DNA from: Manis javanica | Taxonomy: Eukaryota; Chordata; Mammalia; Pholidota; Manidae | NCBI RefSeq assembly: GCF_040802235.1 | Contig: NC_133166.1 | Span: 9,920,001-9,984,000 of the forward strand | Length of the DNA: 64,000 bases | Reading direction: 5' to 3' | In this document: piece after piece, positions 38,835 to 51,775 of the stretch | How the letters are laid out: each line of letters begins with the position of its first letter | Position numbering within the stretch: position 1 is the stretch's first letter | Notes under the pieces: model-generated | The model's database searches: none | Told to the model about the DNA's origin: nothing | The model's input: the letters and a program-made list of their open reading frames with translations, nothing else | Made by a program: the position numbers and the translations under genes

Positions 38835-41800
38835 ACTTTTAAAAACAGGTCGGAAACCTCTTTTGTCACATTTCTTTGTGACATTTCCAGGGACTCAGAA
38901 TTCCAAAGACCTAGTCAAATTCTGGGAATAAGCATGTCTTTTTTTGTTCGTTTGAGCTTTATACCGGTGATGTGACATTTTCCTTCCCTGTTCCTCTGTT
39001 TTCTCCTGGTCCTTGAGCTGTCGGAGCTGCACATGGATGTTAGGTGTGATATGTTGTTTGGAAGGGAAAGTCTTGGGGCCTTGGGGACAGATGCTAAGTG
39101 GGCAAGGTGGCCCCTGTGTGTGCCAAGCCTGAGCATCGTAGCTGGGCTCAGGGTCAGGGCTCTGGGAGCATGAGAAATGATGCCCAGAAGGATCAGTTGA
39201 AGTCCATCTGAGGCTATGTCACCTCTGAGATGTAAAATGTGAACTCCCTGCGCTGCTTGCTGACAGTTCCCATAGCTGCCCGGGGCCTGGAGTGTGCACC
39301 CAGGGGCAGAGCCTGCCCTTACTCACGCTCCACTCTAGTGTCTTGGGAGTTGTGCAGGGACTCTGGCCCAGGAAGGGGAAGAAGGACCGTGCGGCCGAGT
39401 GGAGGGGTTCGTGATGCAATTTCCTTTATAATGTTTCAGTGCCGTGTGACCAAGGCAGCACCTAAGAGAGGGCCAGGCACACAGCAGCTGCTCAGTACTT
39501 GTGAATGATGAAATAGTAACAATCATAAAAGTAGTTGGGTGAACCTGGAAGGCCAAGTTCTGGAGCTAGCCTCCCTGGGTTTTAACATGTCTCCCAGCAA
39601 TCTCTTGCCTTCCTAGGGGGAAGTATCCTCCATCTGAAGTGGCTGTCATACAGACTGGATTAGTAGCCTTAGCGATGTCACAGGGGTATAGTCCTTTCCT
39701 TTCACATTCCAGACAATGGAGACTGTTTATGGTTTCAGGAAAGGGGCTTTGTGGCTGAGGAGTCAGTTACCAATTACCTTGAAGTGACTCCACTACTTCT
39801 TAAGTATGTACTTGTTTTGTTTTGTTTTTAAAAAGTCAATTATCAACACATTTATTGAGTACCAACTGTGTGTAAGGCCCTGTGTTAGGTGCCTAGGGGA
39901 TGTCACAGAGGATAAGCTCTGGTCTGATTGACCTAGACCAGGGATGCTCTTAGGTCTTTTGAACTTTGCTGTTGGTTTTGGGAAGAAGCAGGGTCCTCTG
40001 AATCACCATCTGTTTCACTGTCTCCATCCCAAAATCTCTTGTTGGGACTTTCTACCTTTAACACATCTTTCATTTAACACATCTTCCCAGAGTTCCCTGA
40101 AAATCAATTACTGGGGTTTTGACAGAAAGCATCAGCCCTGTTTCATGGCTTTCTCCATGGAGTAAGAAGACTATGAAAACTGGCTATAGGGGTTCCTCCC
40201 ACATGAGTGCCCACATCTAACATGGCTTTGCAGGCAGGCAGTTCAGGGCTTGGGTGTTCCATGTGACTTGTACAGGTGACTTTGAAGATAGCCTCTTGAG
40301 TTAGGTTGTTTTTCTTTCTCTGAAATCTAGAATAAGTAGGTAGGATGGTAGCTTCCTATAAAATCCCGTGACCACCAGAGATTTTATTAATAGGGCCCAA
40401 GGGCACTTCTGTCTGGCCTTCTCCCCAGCAAACACCTTTCTCCTCCTTCATAAAGGTCACACCTCACAGCAGAGGGACATGGAGTAGGGTGAAACTGGTC
40501 AGAACCACTGGTTGAGCTACTCGGTTAATTCATATCCTTTTTTCCTTTATGGAGACCTATTTCCTGATCTCTGAGACTGCTTCTCAGGGACCTGAAATTG
40601 GAGAAGAGGTGACACTTTTTATTTCCCTGAGATACTCTCTGACTCTCCTTTCCCAGGTCACTCTCTCGCCTGCACCCACCTAACCTAGAATCCAGGAAAC
40701 TTCTAGGTTTTGAATTGTGACTATTCCAGCACCCCTAGCTCTATCTTCTCTGGCCCTCCTCAGCTTCCTGTCACTGAATTTAGTGCTTACCCTGTTGGGA
40801 AGCAAGCTAGAACCTGAGGACGCAAAGAGGAGCTTGACAGTCAGCCTCAGCCCTGAAGGGCAGACTCAATTTAAGGGGATTTCCCCACGATAGTGCAATC
40901 TTTGGCTTCTGGTGAGGTGGCCATCACAGCAGTTAGAGAAGAGAGCCACAGAGCACAGACTTGGGAAGGAGCCCCCAGAATTGATCTACATCCTGAATCT
41001 TATTCTGTGATGGAAAGGATTGGAGGGAGTTGCTCTTCTAGCCAGTTACAATGAGTCACTGGACTTTAGCACTTCTTTTTGTTCCTTTATTGTATTTGGG
41101 TTCAGAGTCCATGTCTGGGTTTGTCTTGTACCTGGCAAAGGACCCAAGTTAACCATTTTTCCTCCGGACCTAGGTCACAGATCTTGGAAACTCCTAGAAG
41201 AGCATGTGGCTCCTACCAGGGGTCAGATACCAGAGCTTTACAGAATGGATTTTGTTTCACTGGCCTGGGCAGAACTCTCTGCCATGCGTATATGCAGGAC
41301 TGGCACACTGGACAGTACCAGGAGGGAAGTGAACCCAGATAACCCTGACAGGCCTCTCCCCCTTATAAGCCCCGTTGCCCTATCATAGCCTGTTTCTGTT
41401 TCTGATTTGCCTTACTTCTTTTCTTTCTATTTCTTCTTTGCACCAGCAAATATCCAGTATTCACCCAGGCAATTTGTAGAGGGCCTGTGTGAGTTCCTGT
41501 ATGAGCTGTGTCCTCCAAGCTTTTGTAGCTCCCTGATCTCCTACAATATTCAATACATGACCACTGTCACCCCCGAAGGTTTCTGGGAAGAGGGACAAGA
41601 GCAGCTCTGGGCCCTGAAGGCTGGGTCCACATCCTGTTCCTGGGCTGGGGCTCTGGCTTGGCTGTGGGCTTTGGGAGGGAGAGGCTGCTTTCTACATCTC
41701 TCCCAGAGGGGCATCTAGGTGGTTCTGGATTTTCTCCTACCTCACAGAGATGTTGTGAGACTTGAGAAGGTATGGGGATGAAGGCCTCTCGAGCTCTTTG

Positions 41801-42095
41801 TAGGAAAAGTGGAATAATCACACATGGTCCATGACAAGATGAAAAGTGACTCAGCCTGCAGTCAAGCCAGCACTCGGTGGCCCCTTGTGGATCCACCTGC
41901 AGCTCCAGCCTCCTGGAGGCCAACCTGGGGGTTTTTCAGGTGTTTGACAAAGAGGTACCAGGCAAACCCCTGCTACACATGCCCTGAACAAATTGCTAAC
42001 ATCAAAGAAAATGGACCCTGCTTTTAAAGATGTACAAGCGTATGTCTGCATTGATGTCTGTACTGTAAATTTCTAATTTATCACTGTACAAAAAA

Positions 42096-42165
42096 AATAA
42101 ACTTTGCTATTTAATTTTTGTATTAAAGGAAATAAAAGTTTTGTTTATTAACTGGTGTGTGATGT
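42096..42165 (+). terminator. FZD4: FZD4 distal polyadenylation signals
   Basis: AATAAA occurs at 42096-42101 and again at 42131-42136. The second is followed at about 15-30 bases by GU-rich sequence (tggtgtgtgatgtgg from about 42152), the layout of a working cleavage site. The first also lies in AU-rich sequence. Cleavage is expected near 42150. Confidence 0.75.
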
Positions 42166-43164
42166 GGCATATTCCTGGAGGTGTGTGATGGCCCTCGGGA
42201 AGTACACATACCCAGCAGTGAGAAACAGAGAATTCGGTTTGCAGGGAGAACTGAGGGCCCCTTTGTTTCTTTCTAGCTGGTGCTGTCTTTCGCCTCTGGG
42301 ATTTCTCCTGGGTCAGCAAACCCCCAAGGTCCAAGGTCAACAGAATTTATCACTACTGTGGTCATCAGTAACACTCAAGTGGTCACATACTTCTTGGACA
42401 TAACTGTAGTTCTCAAGCTGTCATCCATGACACCTCTTTTTGGCATTTCCTATATGTGTGGCCATGTTTAAATAGACTTTCCAAACCCCTTTGACTTAAT
42501 CTGGTCGCCTGAACAAAGTTTCCCTTTCACCACCAGAGCTTCAGGCCTCTTTAAAAGAGAAGAGCCTTTTTTTTTTTAAGATTTTCATTAAAAAACATTT
42601 TTTTTTCCCTAGCTAAAACATAATAGATCTGTTTTGTGCAATTGATATGGGAGTATGTCACATTAGTCCAGGAAAATGACGGCATTAGCTGATTTTATTA
42701 GTTGGGTGGTCTGTGTCCTCATATCCAGAAATGACATCAGGCAAATTCAAAGCTATCATTGGGACATTGTCACGGGAGCAAATAATATTATGGACCACAC
42801 GGGCACACAGGGATGGGGAGCCACTGCCATTGGAGTCATCTGCTGGTGTCTCATAGACCCTCTTAGTTTGACTGTTTTCCACCCATTAGTTTTACCTGAA
42901 TACCACCCTGCTTTAGTATGAATACAAAAGCTTAGGGAAGAAGGCTATCCAATGCTACTCTCCTTCACTTCAGATGGCTATTGTACTTTTATGTCAAACC
43001 GTAAATGAAGGGATGCTGTAATTTACATTCTCTTCCCTATAAGACAGGCTGTGTTTCTCATTTCATTACCTAGTCATTAAGTATTTACAAAGTTAAGGGA
43101 GAATCAGTATAATAGGGAATTAATTCAATAATAAGCCCTTGTACTTAGAGAAACACTCTGCCTT
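42166..43164. other. Intergenic after FZD4, no gene seen
   Basis: No exon or clear repeat recognised. Confidence 0.45.
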
Positions 43165-43330
43165 AGAAAATACTTTTCTGTGCATGATTTCATGTTATTC
43201 TCATGGCATCTCTGAAGTAAGCAGGGCAGGCATTGTTCTGCTTTAGAGGAGAACTGAAACTTAGAATAAGGGGCTTGCCCAGGTTAACCCACTGGGGAGG
43301 CAGCAGGTTGGATAGCCAGGTCTTCCCCTG
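43165..43330 (-). repeat. MIR fragment, reverse orientation
   Basis: Reversed MIR core: agaggagaactgaaacttag, then ggggcttgcccaggttaac. Confidence 0.65.
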
Positions 43331-43369
43331 TCTCGCCCAGGGGGCTGTTTTTGTTTCACACTCAGCTGT

Positions 43370-43825
43370 GGGTTGAACTGTGCCCACCCAAAAGACATGT
43401 TGGGGTCTTGACCAACCCTGCCCCCATAGCTGTGAACATGAACAGAGTTGAAAGCAAGGGTTTTGTGGTCTTAGTGGCTAAGATGAGCTCATACTAGCTT
43501 AGGGTCTGCCCTAATCACATGACTGGTGTCCTTATAATTAGGGAGCAATCTGGACATAGACACCACAAGGAGAAAGCCACGTGAAGGCAGAGATTGGAGT
43601 GATGCCGCTGTGGGTCAGGCCAGAGACACCAAGGATTGTCCACAACCACTGAGGCTAGGAGGAAGGTATGGAAGGTGCACTCCTCAGAGCCTCAGATAGG
43701 AACCAGTCCTGCCGACAGCTTGATTGTGAACTTCCAGCTTCCCGAACTGTGTAAGGATAAATCTCCGTGTCTTTAGCCAGCCAGTGTGTGATAATTTGTT
43801 ATGGCAGCCTGTAGGAAACTAAAAC
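43370..43825 (+). mobile_element. MLT1-type (MaLR) LTR
   Basis: MLT1 text is in order: gactggtgtccttataatta, then gcagagattggagtgatgcc, then aactgtgtaaggataaat, then tttgttatggcagcctgtag. Almost the whole LTR is present. Confidence 0.9.
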
Positions 43826-44849
43826 ATTCTCTATTCCTCTGATTCCTTTACTACAAATAATTCACTGGGGATGGGTAAATGTTTTGGCAGGCAACTCTCT
43901 CAACAATGAGACCTGGCCATGAGCTTCTGTTGTTTAAGGATTATGTAGCACAATCACCCTGGTACCTTCTTTATCTGCAAGCTGGACACCTCTAGAATAA
44001 ACCGCATTATCCCTGACATTCAACCTATTTGGACTGGTCTTGGCTTTTCTCCCGCCCACCCACCCCCCAGTGGGAGCTCTGTGTGCAGGGCCTGGACCTT
44101 GAGTGGAATGTGGCCCAAGGGTTTTTAGCATTTCTGTCCTGAGAACTGATTTTTTCTCTTTCCCATTTTAGCTTTCACATGCAATCATAATTTTAAAGTT
44201 GAGCTGACTCTTGACTGAAGAGGTCAGCCTCGGCTTCCTGTCTTCAGAGGTTCTGTGAACAGAAATAAACCACGCTCCGAGAGGGGCGCCCTCCTCGCCT
44301 CAGTTCTTCTTCACAGTGCTGCATTTTAGGAATGGGAGAATCCCATAAAATGTTTTGAAAATGTTGGACATGCACAGGTGTGGTCCAGAAGTGGACTTGC
44401 AAAGTGGGCCTGGCTCCTCCTGAAATTCCTGGAATCACCCTGTCCTCTTCCTCCAGCTTGTTCTTAGACTAAGAGAACCCATAGATTCATCTCCCCTCAC
44501 GGCAAAAGATTCCAACTTCTCCAACAACCAGGAAAGAGAATAAAGATAAAATTGATTACATTTCACATCAACAGCCTGATTTTCATCAGCCTCCCACATG
44601 ATTTCCTAAAAGTACTCAAGCCCACTTTCACCCAAGAACATGCTTAATCTCGTGGGTAGCCCACATTATCAATGCCTTTCTCCTGAAGAGATTAGGTGAT
44701 GGCCTATCTAAATTTACTAAAATGCCTGAGGGCTGCATCATTTCACTTGATATGAGGTGAATGGGTAGAGTATAAAGCAATGAGATGGAATTGATAAGTC
44801 ACATAGACAAACCTGTCCTAGTTCCGTGTTTGCCTCTCCTTTGCCTTTT
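43826..44849. other. Intergenic, no gene seen
   Basis: No exon or clear repeat recognised. Confidence 0.4.
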
Positions 44850-45120
44850 CATCTGTGTTTCCCCTTGCCTGGAATGCCCCTCCCCTCTTTCTTCCACTAG
44901 GTTCTATTCTTCATTCAAGATTGAAGTCTCAGGTCATCTCACATGAGACTGCCTCTCTTTTCTTCTTATCATAGGTTAAGGGTAAGCCTCTGCTTTCAAC
45001 TCCAGAAGTGTTAATTGCCCTGCTTGTGATGGTCTATCCGTCTATCCATCTCCCCACTTGATTGAGCTCCCCGAGAACTCTGAGCACCCACAGTGCCTCC
45101 TGTGTATCCTCAGGGTCCAG
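44850..45120 (+). mobile_element. L2 LINE 3' fragment
   Basis: The order cttgcctggaatgcccctcc, then cattcaagattgaagtctca, then ttgagctccccgagaactct is typical L2. Confidence 0.75.
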
Positions 45121-45589
45121 CAGGAATATCTATGCGACAGAGGGAGGAAAGAAGTAAGGCGGGTTCTCTCTTATCAGGTGGGGAAACTGAGGAGCTTTGG
45201 TGACAAATGTGGCCGGCACAGGAAAGAAACCAAAGGTAACAGGTCATCACATAGGCAAGAAGCTCTGGAAAAATGCTCCGGCAATAGACTAAGAAGATTC
45301 TCCAGTTTCAAAGATGGGCTTGGGAATGACCACCTACCTCCTGTGTGGCTTATTGTTAAGCTGTCTCTTTCCTCTCTCTCCTCCACCTCCCCAGCAAATA
45401 TTTGCTGAGCACCGACTGTATGTAGAATCCTGGAGTGAGCTGAGGAAGGGGGAGAGGGAGAATTGTAAAAAGCTTCGAAAGACAAGGTCGGACTCAGAGT
45501 CCAAAAGTGCAGATGACAAAACAGAGAAAGAATTCAGCTGTTATTGACAAGCTTAAAACTCCAAATCTGGACAAACAAACCCTCTACCA
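45121..45589. other. Intergenic, no gene seen
   Basis: A 116-codon plus frame (45058-45408) overlaps the L2 piece. It has no recognisable product. Confidence 0.4.
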
Positions 45590-45720
45590 CTTAGTAAATA
45601 TTTGTTGAATAGCTGAGTGAGAGTCCATCACGTGCCAGCCACTGTCCTGGGAGGGCACTGCAGGGGACACCAGGATAAATAAGACACAACCTCTGCCTCC
45701 AGAAGTTCATGGCAGCAAAC
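45590..45720 (+). repeat. Ancient mammalian repeat fragment
   Basis: The words cacgtgccagccactgtcct and accaggataaataagacaca belong to the same old repeat style as 25286-25925. Confidence 0.45.
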
Positions 45721-46429
45721 CACATGGTCCACTTAACCCCCCTTCACCCCTATATCTCTACCCCCTCAAGAATCAGGGCTGCTATTCCTCTCACATTTAC
45801 CATGTCATTTCCTCCTATCCTAAGTCCCAGGGCCTTGTTGGTTTGCCTTGGATAGAACAGTTTCTGAGGGCAATGGGAAAACATTTTCTAAATTATTGCC
45901 ATCTCACCATTTGATCCCTGAAAGGACACATCTGCCTCAATTGGTAAATGTGGAGGGAGGGCTAGGGGAAGGAAACAGGAAGGGGTGGATCCCAGGGACC
46001 AAGATTCTTTTAAGACTTGATCTGCTCATCACAACCATCCTCTGAATGCAATATACAAAAAAATTACAATTAAAACTGACTCATGATGTGCCAGTAGAGG
46101 CAATTTAATCATCAGATCAGCTAACTACCTCCATGCAAACATCTTTCCTAGTAGACCTATTGATTAATGAGATTTGCTCCGAGTAGATGGTTGTGTAGGT
46201 GGGTCTGCCTGAGGTCCTCTGAGCCTCATGCTCTTGCTTCTCTCATGCTGTAATTCCATCAATCCAAGAGACTACTCCCTAGAAATTAAAAGGGCATGGT
46301 CAATCCCCAATTCCTCATTTACCCGGAGTGAAAAGAATAAACGTGTGAATAAACTTGGCTGCGAGCTGCCTGCGGGGAGGTGTGGGCAGCGAGTTGTTCA
46401 GTGTAACTGGAGCCTGAGATTCTTGGAGT
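45721..46429. other. Intergenic, no gene seen
   Basis: No exon or clear repeat recognised. Confidence 0.4.
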
Positions 46430-46690
46430 AGGAGGGAAGGGGGGCTGAGACAAAGTTATGAAAGGTCTTGGGGGTTGTACTGTCTCCTGCACAGGGGAGC
46501 CAGCAGACATTTAAGGGCAAGAAAGCCTAGATCCACGCTGGTGTTTTGCAAAGCTCACTGTGGCTGACACACAGACCATGGGCTCGAGAGGAGGCAAGCT
46601 GGAGGCAGGCAGACCAGTTTGGATGAGAAACCATGAGAGTCTGAATGAAGGTGGTAACAGAGAGATAGAAAGGAGGGGGCGAGTTTCAAA
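46430..46690 (+). repeat. Ancient mammalian repeat, middle portion
   Basis: The text ttatgaaaggtcttgggg, then ctggaggcaggcagaccagt and gaaggtggtaacagagaga fits the middle of the long old repeat seen at 25286 and 62620. Confidence 0.45.
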
Positions 46691-48429
46691 GAAAGCACAA
46701 CAAACTGTCCTCTGTGGCACTGTTCAGTGAATCGAATCTTCGCTTTCTCAACTGCCAGTGTTTCAGAGGCCAGGAGCTTTCTGTTTGCTCTGTACACTTG
46801 ATACAGCACACTCCCTACACTGCAAGCTGCAGATAAATAACCACCTCATCACTAAAGGGCCACAGCACATTGCAACACTGATCAAGCACCCTTGGAGAGC
46901 TGAGGTTTCCCTGAATGAGTCTCTGCCTCTCTGTGTCCACAGGTCAGCATGACCCTTTGTTGGTAGCTGGAAGGGACAGGGTCCTGGTCAGGGGAGTGCA
47001 GTGTTTGGCTGTTTCTATAGCTCTGAGGGGCCCCACCATCTCGTTTCAACTCAGAGTTTCCTATCAAGACATACTTCCTAGAATAGCTGATACAAATTCC
47101 ATAGTAAGGGCTTAACTTAGTACAAACTTAATCCCAGTCACGTCTCCCATCTAGATGTTATTTCTTGACACAGTTTTCTTTGCCGGCTACTGTTATCAGT
47201 AAAAGTCTGGACTGCCTAACCAGATCCACAGAAAAAGATATCACGGGTACACACGTTTTTCCTAGTCCTCTTCCTTTTAAATCAGTAATTCTGTATAACA
47301 TTTTCCATAAGTGAAAGAGAGAACCACTTCCTAGCATTTTTTTTTTTTTAACAACAGACCTTCCTTTTGGATTTACATCAGCATTTAGCTAACTTCCTGA
47401 ACACTTCACCCATTTCCTGAACTTATTCTGAGGAAGGAAAAACATCCTCCTTCAGAAATAAATGCAAATAATCGCAGAGATTATTTTTATTAAATAAATA
47501 GTGTAAATCAAATGGAATTTCCTGTACAGTGTACATTTACCACAGATATTTCAACAGAAATCTATTTGTTGTGATCCTGCAGGGACCATCTTATTTGCAG
47601 GTAGTCTGAGGAATTATAATCATTATGTGGACACTCAATAGAGAAATTCTGAACATTGGTAGATATTACTCTCGTTAAAAGTGTTTTTTACTTGAAAAAT
47701 CCAAACACTAGGGGGAATTGTTTTCTTTAAATCTGCAATTTTGACGCTTTGTTCCTTTTAAAACAGGGTTCCTGTGACATCTAGTGGTTAATATGGGAAA
47801 ACCACTTTTAGAGCAGAATACTGACCAAAAAGTCCTAGTTGGTTTTTTATTTACACATTTGCTTGGGAGAAACACATGCCTTCCAAGCACTTTTTAGTGC
47901 CCATACTGTCTAGGAATCCTGAGAAGTAGTGACATGGAAACAGCAATTCTTAGCATTTCTGGCGATCTTCTCTTGATCCATATCTCCTCAAAGTCAGCCC
48001 ATCACCTTAGGGCTAAACTTGTTCAATTTTAAGAATGAATAAAAAATGTGAGACTTTGCAGACATCTATATATCAGGTGGAGGTCAGGCTTTTAATGTTT
48101 AAATTTGTTTTAATGAAAGCAATTTCTCTGTATTTGTGAGAAGGCCTCCTCCCATTTAGCCATGTTTTAGTAGAGCAGAATGGTACTTTTCTGGTGCTAA
48201 ATCTCATTGACATCTTAGAGATGTATTTTAGACTCCCCATCATTGATGAACGCTTTACAAGGCCCTTCTTATGTTCTCTAGTGTTTGGCAGTGGTTGATT
48301 TGTAAAGAGAAATGATAGGGATCTCAAAGGGGCTGCTCATGACCCACCCTTCCCCCTGCCCCCACCTGGTAGGCGGCCATCCGGGAGAGATGGATATCTG
48401 GCCTCCTCGCATCAGCCTCAGGAAGAGAC
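46691..48429. other. Intergenic, AT-rich in part, no gene seen
   Basis: A run of 13 T lies at 47337-47349. The AT-rich part (47450-47700) has an octamer-like atgcaaat at about 47462 and may be conserved non-coding DNA, but that needs alignment. Confidence 0.4.
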
Positions 48430-48930
48430 TCCCTCATCCATCACTCAGGCTGACATTCTTCCTTAGATCCAAACCCTCAGCATGATATCTAAGGCCCCCC
48501 AGCCTCTGGTCCCTGCCCCTCTCTTCCACCTCGCCTCCAACTTCTTCCTCAGACCTGCCCTGTGTTCTAGCCAATCCCATCCACTTCCGGTTCCCTGCAA
48601 ACCTCGTGCTGTCTCTCCCTCGTCTGCTCTTGTACATGCCGGTTCCCTTGACTAGCAGACTTTCCCCCCATGGCCCTGTGCTCATTCTTGAAGACTCAGT
48701 GTTTCTTTCTCGGGACACTTGTATGGCCAACCCAGCAGAGCGAACTGTGCCTGCCCGTGTGCCACTTCTCAGCCTAGCTCAAACATGTCTACCCTACAGG
48801 TTATATACATTCCATTGTTTTGATGTGTCTCTCCCCAGATGTCTGTGAGCTTCCCAAGGACAAGAACTGTTCTGCCTAACACCCTGACTTGTCTCGGTGC
48901 TCCACGAATGTTCACTGACAGCCTGACAGC
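48430..48930 (+). mobile_element. L2 LINE 3' portion (about 500 bases)
   Basis: A long L2 text ends with gtctgtgagcttcccaagga and gtgctccacgaatgttcact, the characteristic L2 3' end. Confidence 0.75.
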
Positions 48931-49879
48931 AGCCATTTGTGACGGTAACTCATTCCTCTCAGCTACAGTGTTTTGATAGGAGCAAATGGGGGTGGGGCAA
49001 CTTGTTCAAGGGTAGAGTTGACAATCAGGGGAGTCGGCTTTTGAAAATATGCAGGACCATTTATCCAAATGACCTCAGCTTTTACTCCCTTAGGAAGAGA
49101 TGGTTTCAAAAAAATAATCTCTAAATTTCTGACTGGGTCTGATATTGTAGGGTTCTATTTTTGGGGAAGCTGTGGTCTAAAACAGGGTCTTAAAAAATCT
49201 GGTGTCAATGCAGAGAGTCTATAATTGCATACAAAATATTTTATGCATATATGTCTTTTCTCTAGGGAGATAGTTCATATTTTCATAGATGGATCTATGA
49301 TCTCAAAAGATTAAATACCACTGTTTAAAAATCATTGACCTAAAGAGGGATGAGAATCTCTACTGGATCCATAGGAGTCGACACCTTCTTGGGAGCATTA
49401 GGAGGGAGCCTTACCAACCAGCAGAGGCAAGGCCCTTGTTACTTTCCCCCACTTCTCTTCCTTAGGGCACACCTGCAGATCTGACCTGCAATTTAAAAGG
49501 AGAGGCTAAGAGGATTTTTGACTGTGTTCTATTTGTTCTGCATTTATGCCCCCCTCTTCAGGTTCCAAATATAAGATGAGGGTGTGGTTAGATCTTTGTG
49601 GCTAATCTTTGTCAGCCCAAGATTATGCACCTTTCCCCACAATGAAAATTTTTCTTACTCTTGGAGAGCTGTCACACAGTGCCCACAAGTTCTGCCCAAG
49701 AGGTCCATGCTGAACCTTCTGTGTAAACTGGGAAACCTGGACGTGGAGCATGATTACTGCCTAGTAATAGGTCTAGGCCTACAAATTGCTCTGATGCTAT
49801 TTTGCTCCTTGATGGGAGATGCCATCTGCAGAGTGAATGGGGGGCTGGCTGAAGGGCAGCCTTATGGGAGTGCCACCTG
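48931..49879. other. Intergenic, no gene seen
   Basis: The 120-codon open frame at 49584-49946 runs into the DNA-transposon-like text and has no recognisable product. Confidence 0.4.
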
Positions 49880-50035
49880 GACAGTCATTCAGGGCCCCAT
49901 ACTTAGGCCTTTTGCTTTGTTTAATGCTCTCCTGTTGCTGCATTGAAATTCTTAATTCTTAACACTTTTTGAACACAGGGCCCCATATTTTTACTTTGTA
50001 CTTGGTCCTGCTAATTATGTTGCCAGTCCTGAGTG
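49880..50035 (+). mobile_element. DNA-transposon-like repeat fragment
   Basis: The words tttgtttaatgctctcctgt, then ttgaaattcttaattcttaa and gggccccatatttttacttt match a recurrent ancient mammalian DNA element whose name I do not assert. Confidence 0.5.
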
Positions 50036-50054
50036 GCAGCACACACATGAAGCA

Positions 50055-50200
50055 TCACCGTGTGGAAAGGGCATGAGCTTTGGAGTTGATAGTTGGAGGC
50101 TCAAATCCCAGTTCTGAAACTTCCCAGCTGTGTGAGCTTGAATCAGTTACTCAACCTCTCTGGGCCTCAGTGCTCTTACATCTCAAGACACTATGATCAT
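50055..50200 (+). repeat. MIR element
   Basis: MIR head and core: gggcatgagctttggagttg, then ctctgggcctcagtgctctt. Confidence 0.8.
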
Positions 50201-50509
50201 GATGATTATAATACCTAATTTTTACAATGGTTGGGGCAATTAAACAGCATGTGATGTAGTAATTGGTCATGGTTGATAATGACAACAATGATTTGAAAAT
50301 AGCCAGAGAAAGAATGAAATACATTAGTGTGAAAAACAGATCAAAACAAATTAAAAAGCCACACACACAAGTTTTTAGGGCTGGGAGGTTATCCTAAAGA
50401 TAAGCTCCTAGGTTAAGTTGTTACCACCTTTGTCTTTTCGTAACACTTTGCACACAGCGCCATAAGAGCGCTTAAAAATATTATTACTGTTTTCCTATAT
50501 TACACATCT

Positions 50510-50640
50510 TTCCCCTATTAAACTTTGTGATCCCCCTGAGACCAGCAACTGTATCTATCATTTAAAAAGTTTTTTCAACTCCTAGAACATGGCCTGTCAT
50601 TAAAGTAGATGTTTAATAAGTGTGTGTTAAAAGAATAAAC
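50510..50640 (+). mobile_element. L2 LINE 3' end fragment
   Basis: The text ccctgagaccagcaactgta and tagatgtttaataagtgtgt fits the L2 end. Confidence 0.6.
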
Positions 50641-50649
50641 TAGTTATTT

Positions 50650-50740
50650 TATTTCATAACTGAGGAAGCCAAGGCCCAGAGAAGTTGATAGAGTTGCCCA
50701 TGCTCACACAGCTCGCCCTTGTCAAAGTCAGGACTGAAGC
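50650..50740 (-). repeat. MIR fragment, reverse orientation
   Basis: Reversed MIR core: gaggaagccaaggcccagag, then tcacacagctcgcc. Confidence 0.7.
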
Positions 50741-51367
50741 CCCCTCTTGTGTTTTGAAGGAATTGCCTGGGGGTCCCATGTGGAGTCAGCACTTGGAGCT
50801 CTTAGACAGTCTAAGTTGTGACTGAGTTGCAATTATCAAATTATGGGACATGTTTGAGCCTTTTATGCAAGTGTATGCTTTTATTTTTTTTAATTTGGTG
50901 TAAAACAACCAGGGGAAGGACAGCCACTGGTGCTAGAATATACTTGCGACTGCCCCAGAGAAAGCCTGGAGAAAGCCATCCATCGGGTCACCTTTACTAG
51001 CTCACCATGCTGGGACAGCTCACGCTTCCCTTTCTCCTTCCCCCAATCCTCCCATGCATGAGATCACCTTCTGGGATGCTCATGTCCTGGATGTGATTGA
51101 TTACCCGCTGCTATCTTGGGGACCTGAGAGTGACCTTCTGGATGCATTTGTAAGGAACCAGCTTGGAAAAAAAAAACAAAAACTTGAAGGCCTCCTCTGG
51201 TTGGCCTGAGATAAGGGCAACTCCTTTTTTTCATTAGCCTGGCAAAACAATCCACACAATAAAAAAAATCCATAAGAAAATATTCTGCTTCCAGGGACTT
51301 GATACTCCTCATTTCATGAGCCCTGCCAACATGATACCATCCCTATGTAAGAAAAACAAATGTGTTT
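50741..51367. other. Intergenic, no gene seen
   Basis: No exon or clear repeat recognised. Confidence 0.4.
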
Positions 51368-51495
51368 GTGAGAGGAGAGGAAGGGAGGAAAGAAGAGAAG
51401 GAAAGGAGATTAACAGAGAGGGAGGATGGCAGAGGAAGGAGGGAGGAGAGGTGGAACGCAGGGAAAGTGATGAAGAAGCAAAAACAGAGACACAG
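51368..51495 (+). repeat. GA-rich low-complexity tract
   Basis: An almost all-purine stretch of about 130 bases. Open frames across it (51316-51562) are artefacts of composition. Confidence 0.85.
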
Positions 51496-51639
51496 ATTCA
51501 GTGTATTTAGGAAGAGATGTGGGATTAATATTTACTTGAATAAGCCCGGGAGGCTAAATTGAGTCATCAGGGATGAATCAATCAGATCGCCTTGTGAAGG
51601 TCAATTGATGCAATAATAATAATCCTTGCTGGGAAGGAA

Positions 51640-51775
51640 GCAGCAGGGTACAGGGAACGATTTCGGTTTGAGTTTTGGCATGGCTACTAATTTGTTGTGT
51701 GAACATAGACACACCATTTCAAATCCTAAGCCTCAGTTTTCTCATCCAGAAGTGGGGGTAATAGATCAAATGAAA
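51640..51775 (+). repeat. MIR-derived segment, duplicate A
   Basis: It shares many non-consensus MIR bases with 53050-53175 (gggtttgagttttggc-like start, aatttgttg, ccagaagtgg), which suggests duplication after MIR insertion. Confidence 0.6.

Larger units (their letters stand above)
37134..42152 (+). other. FZD4: FZD4 3' untranslated region (predicted)
   Basis: No coding signal follows the stop. The sequence continues about 5 kb to two strong polyadenylation signals, in keeping with the long 3' UTR known for mammalian FZD4 mRNA. It contains an alternative AATAAA at 38511-38516, a run of 17 C at 38818-38834, and MIR/L2-like remnants near 39430-39600 and 39835-39930. Small open frames here look random. 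Confidence 0.75.

Noticed and set aside
49584..49946. 120-codon open frame with hydrophobic segments
   Set aside because: It runs into a DNA-transposon-like repeat and has no splice, promoter or family support.
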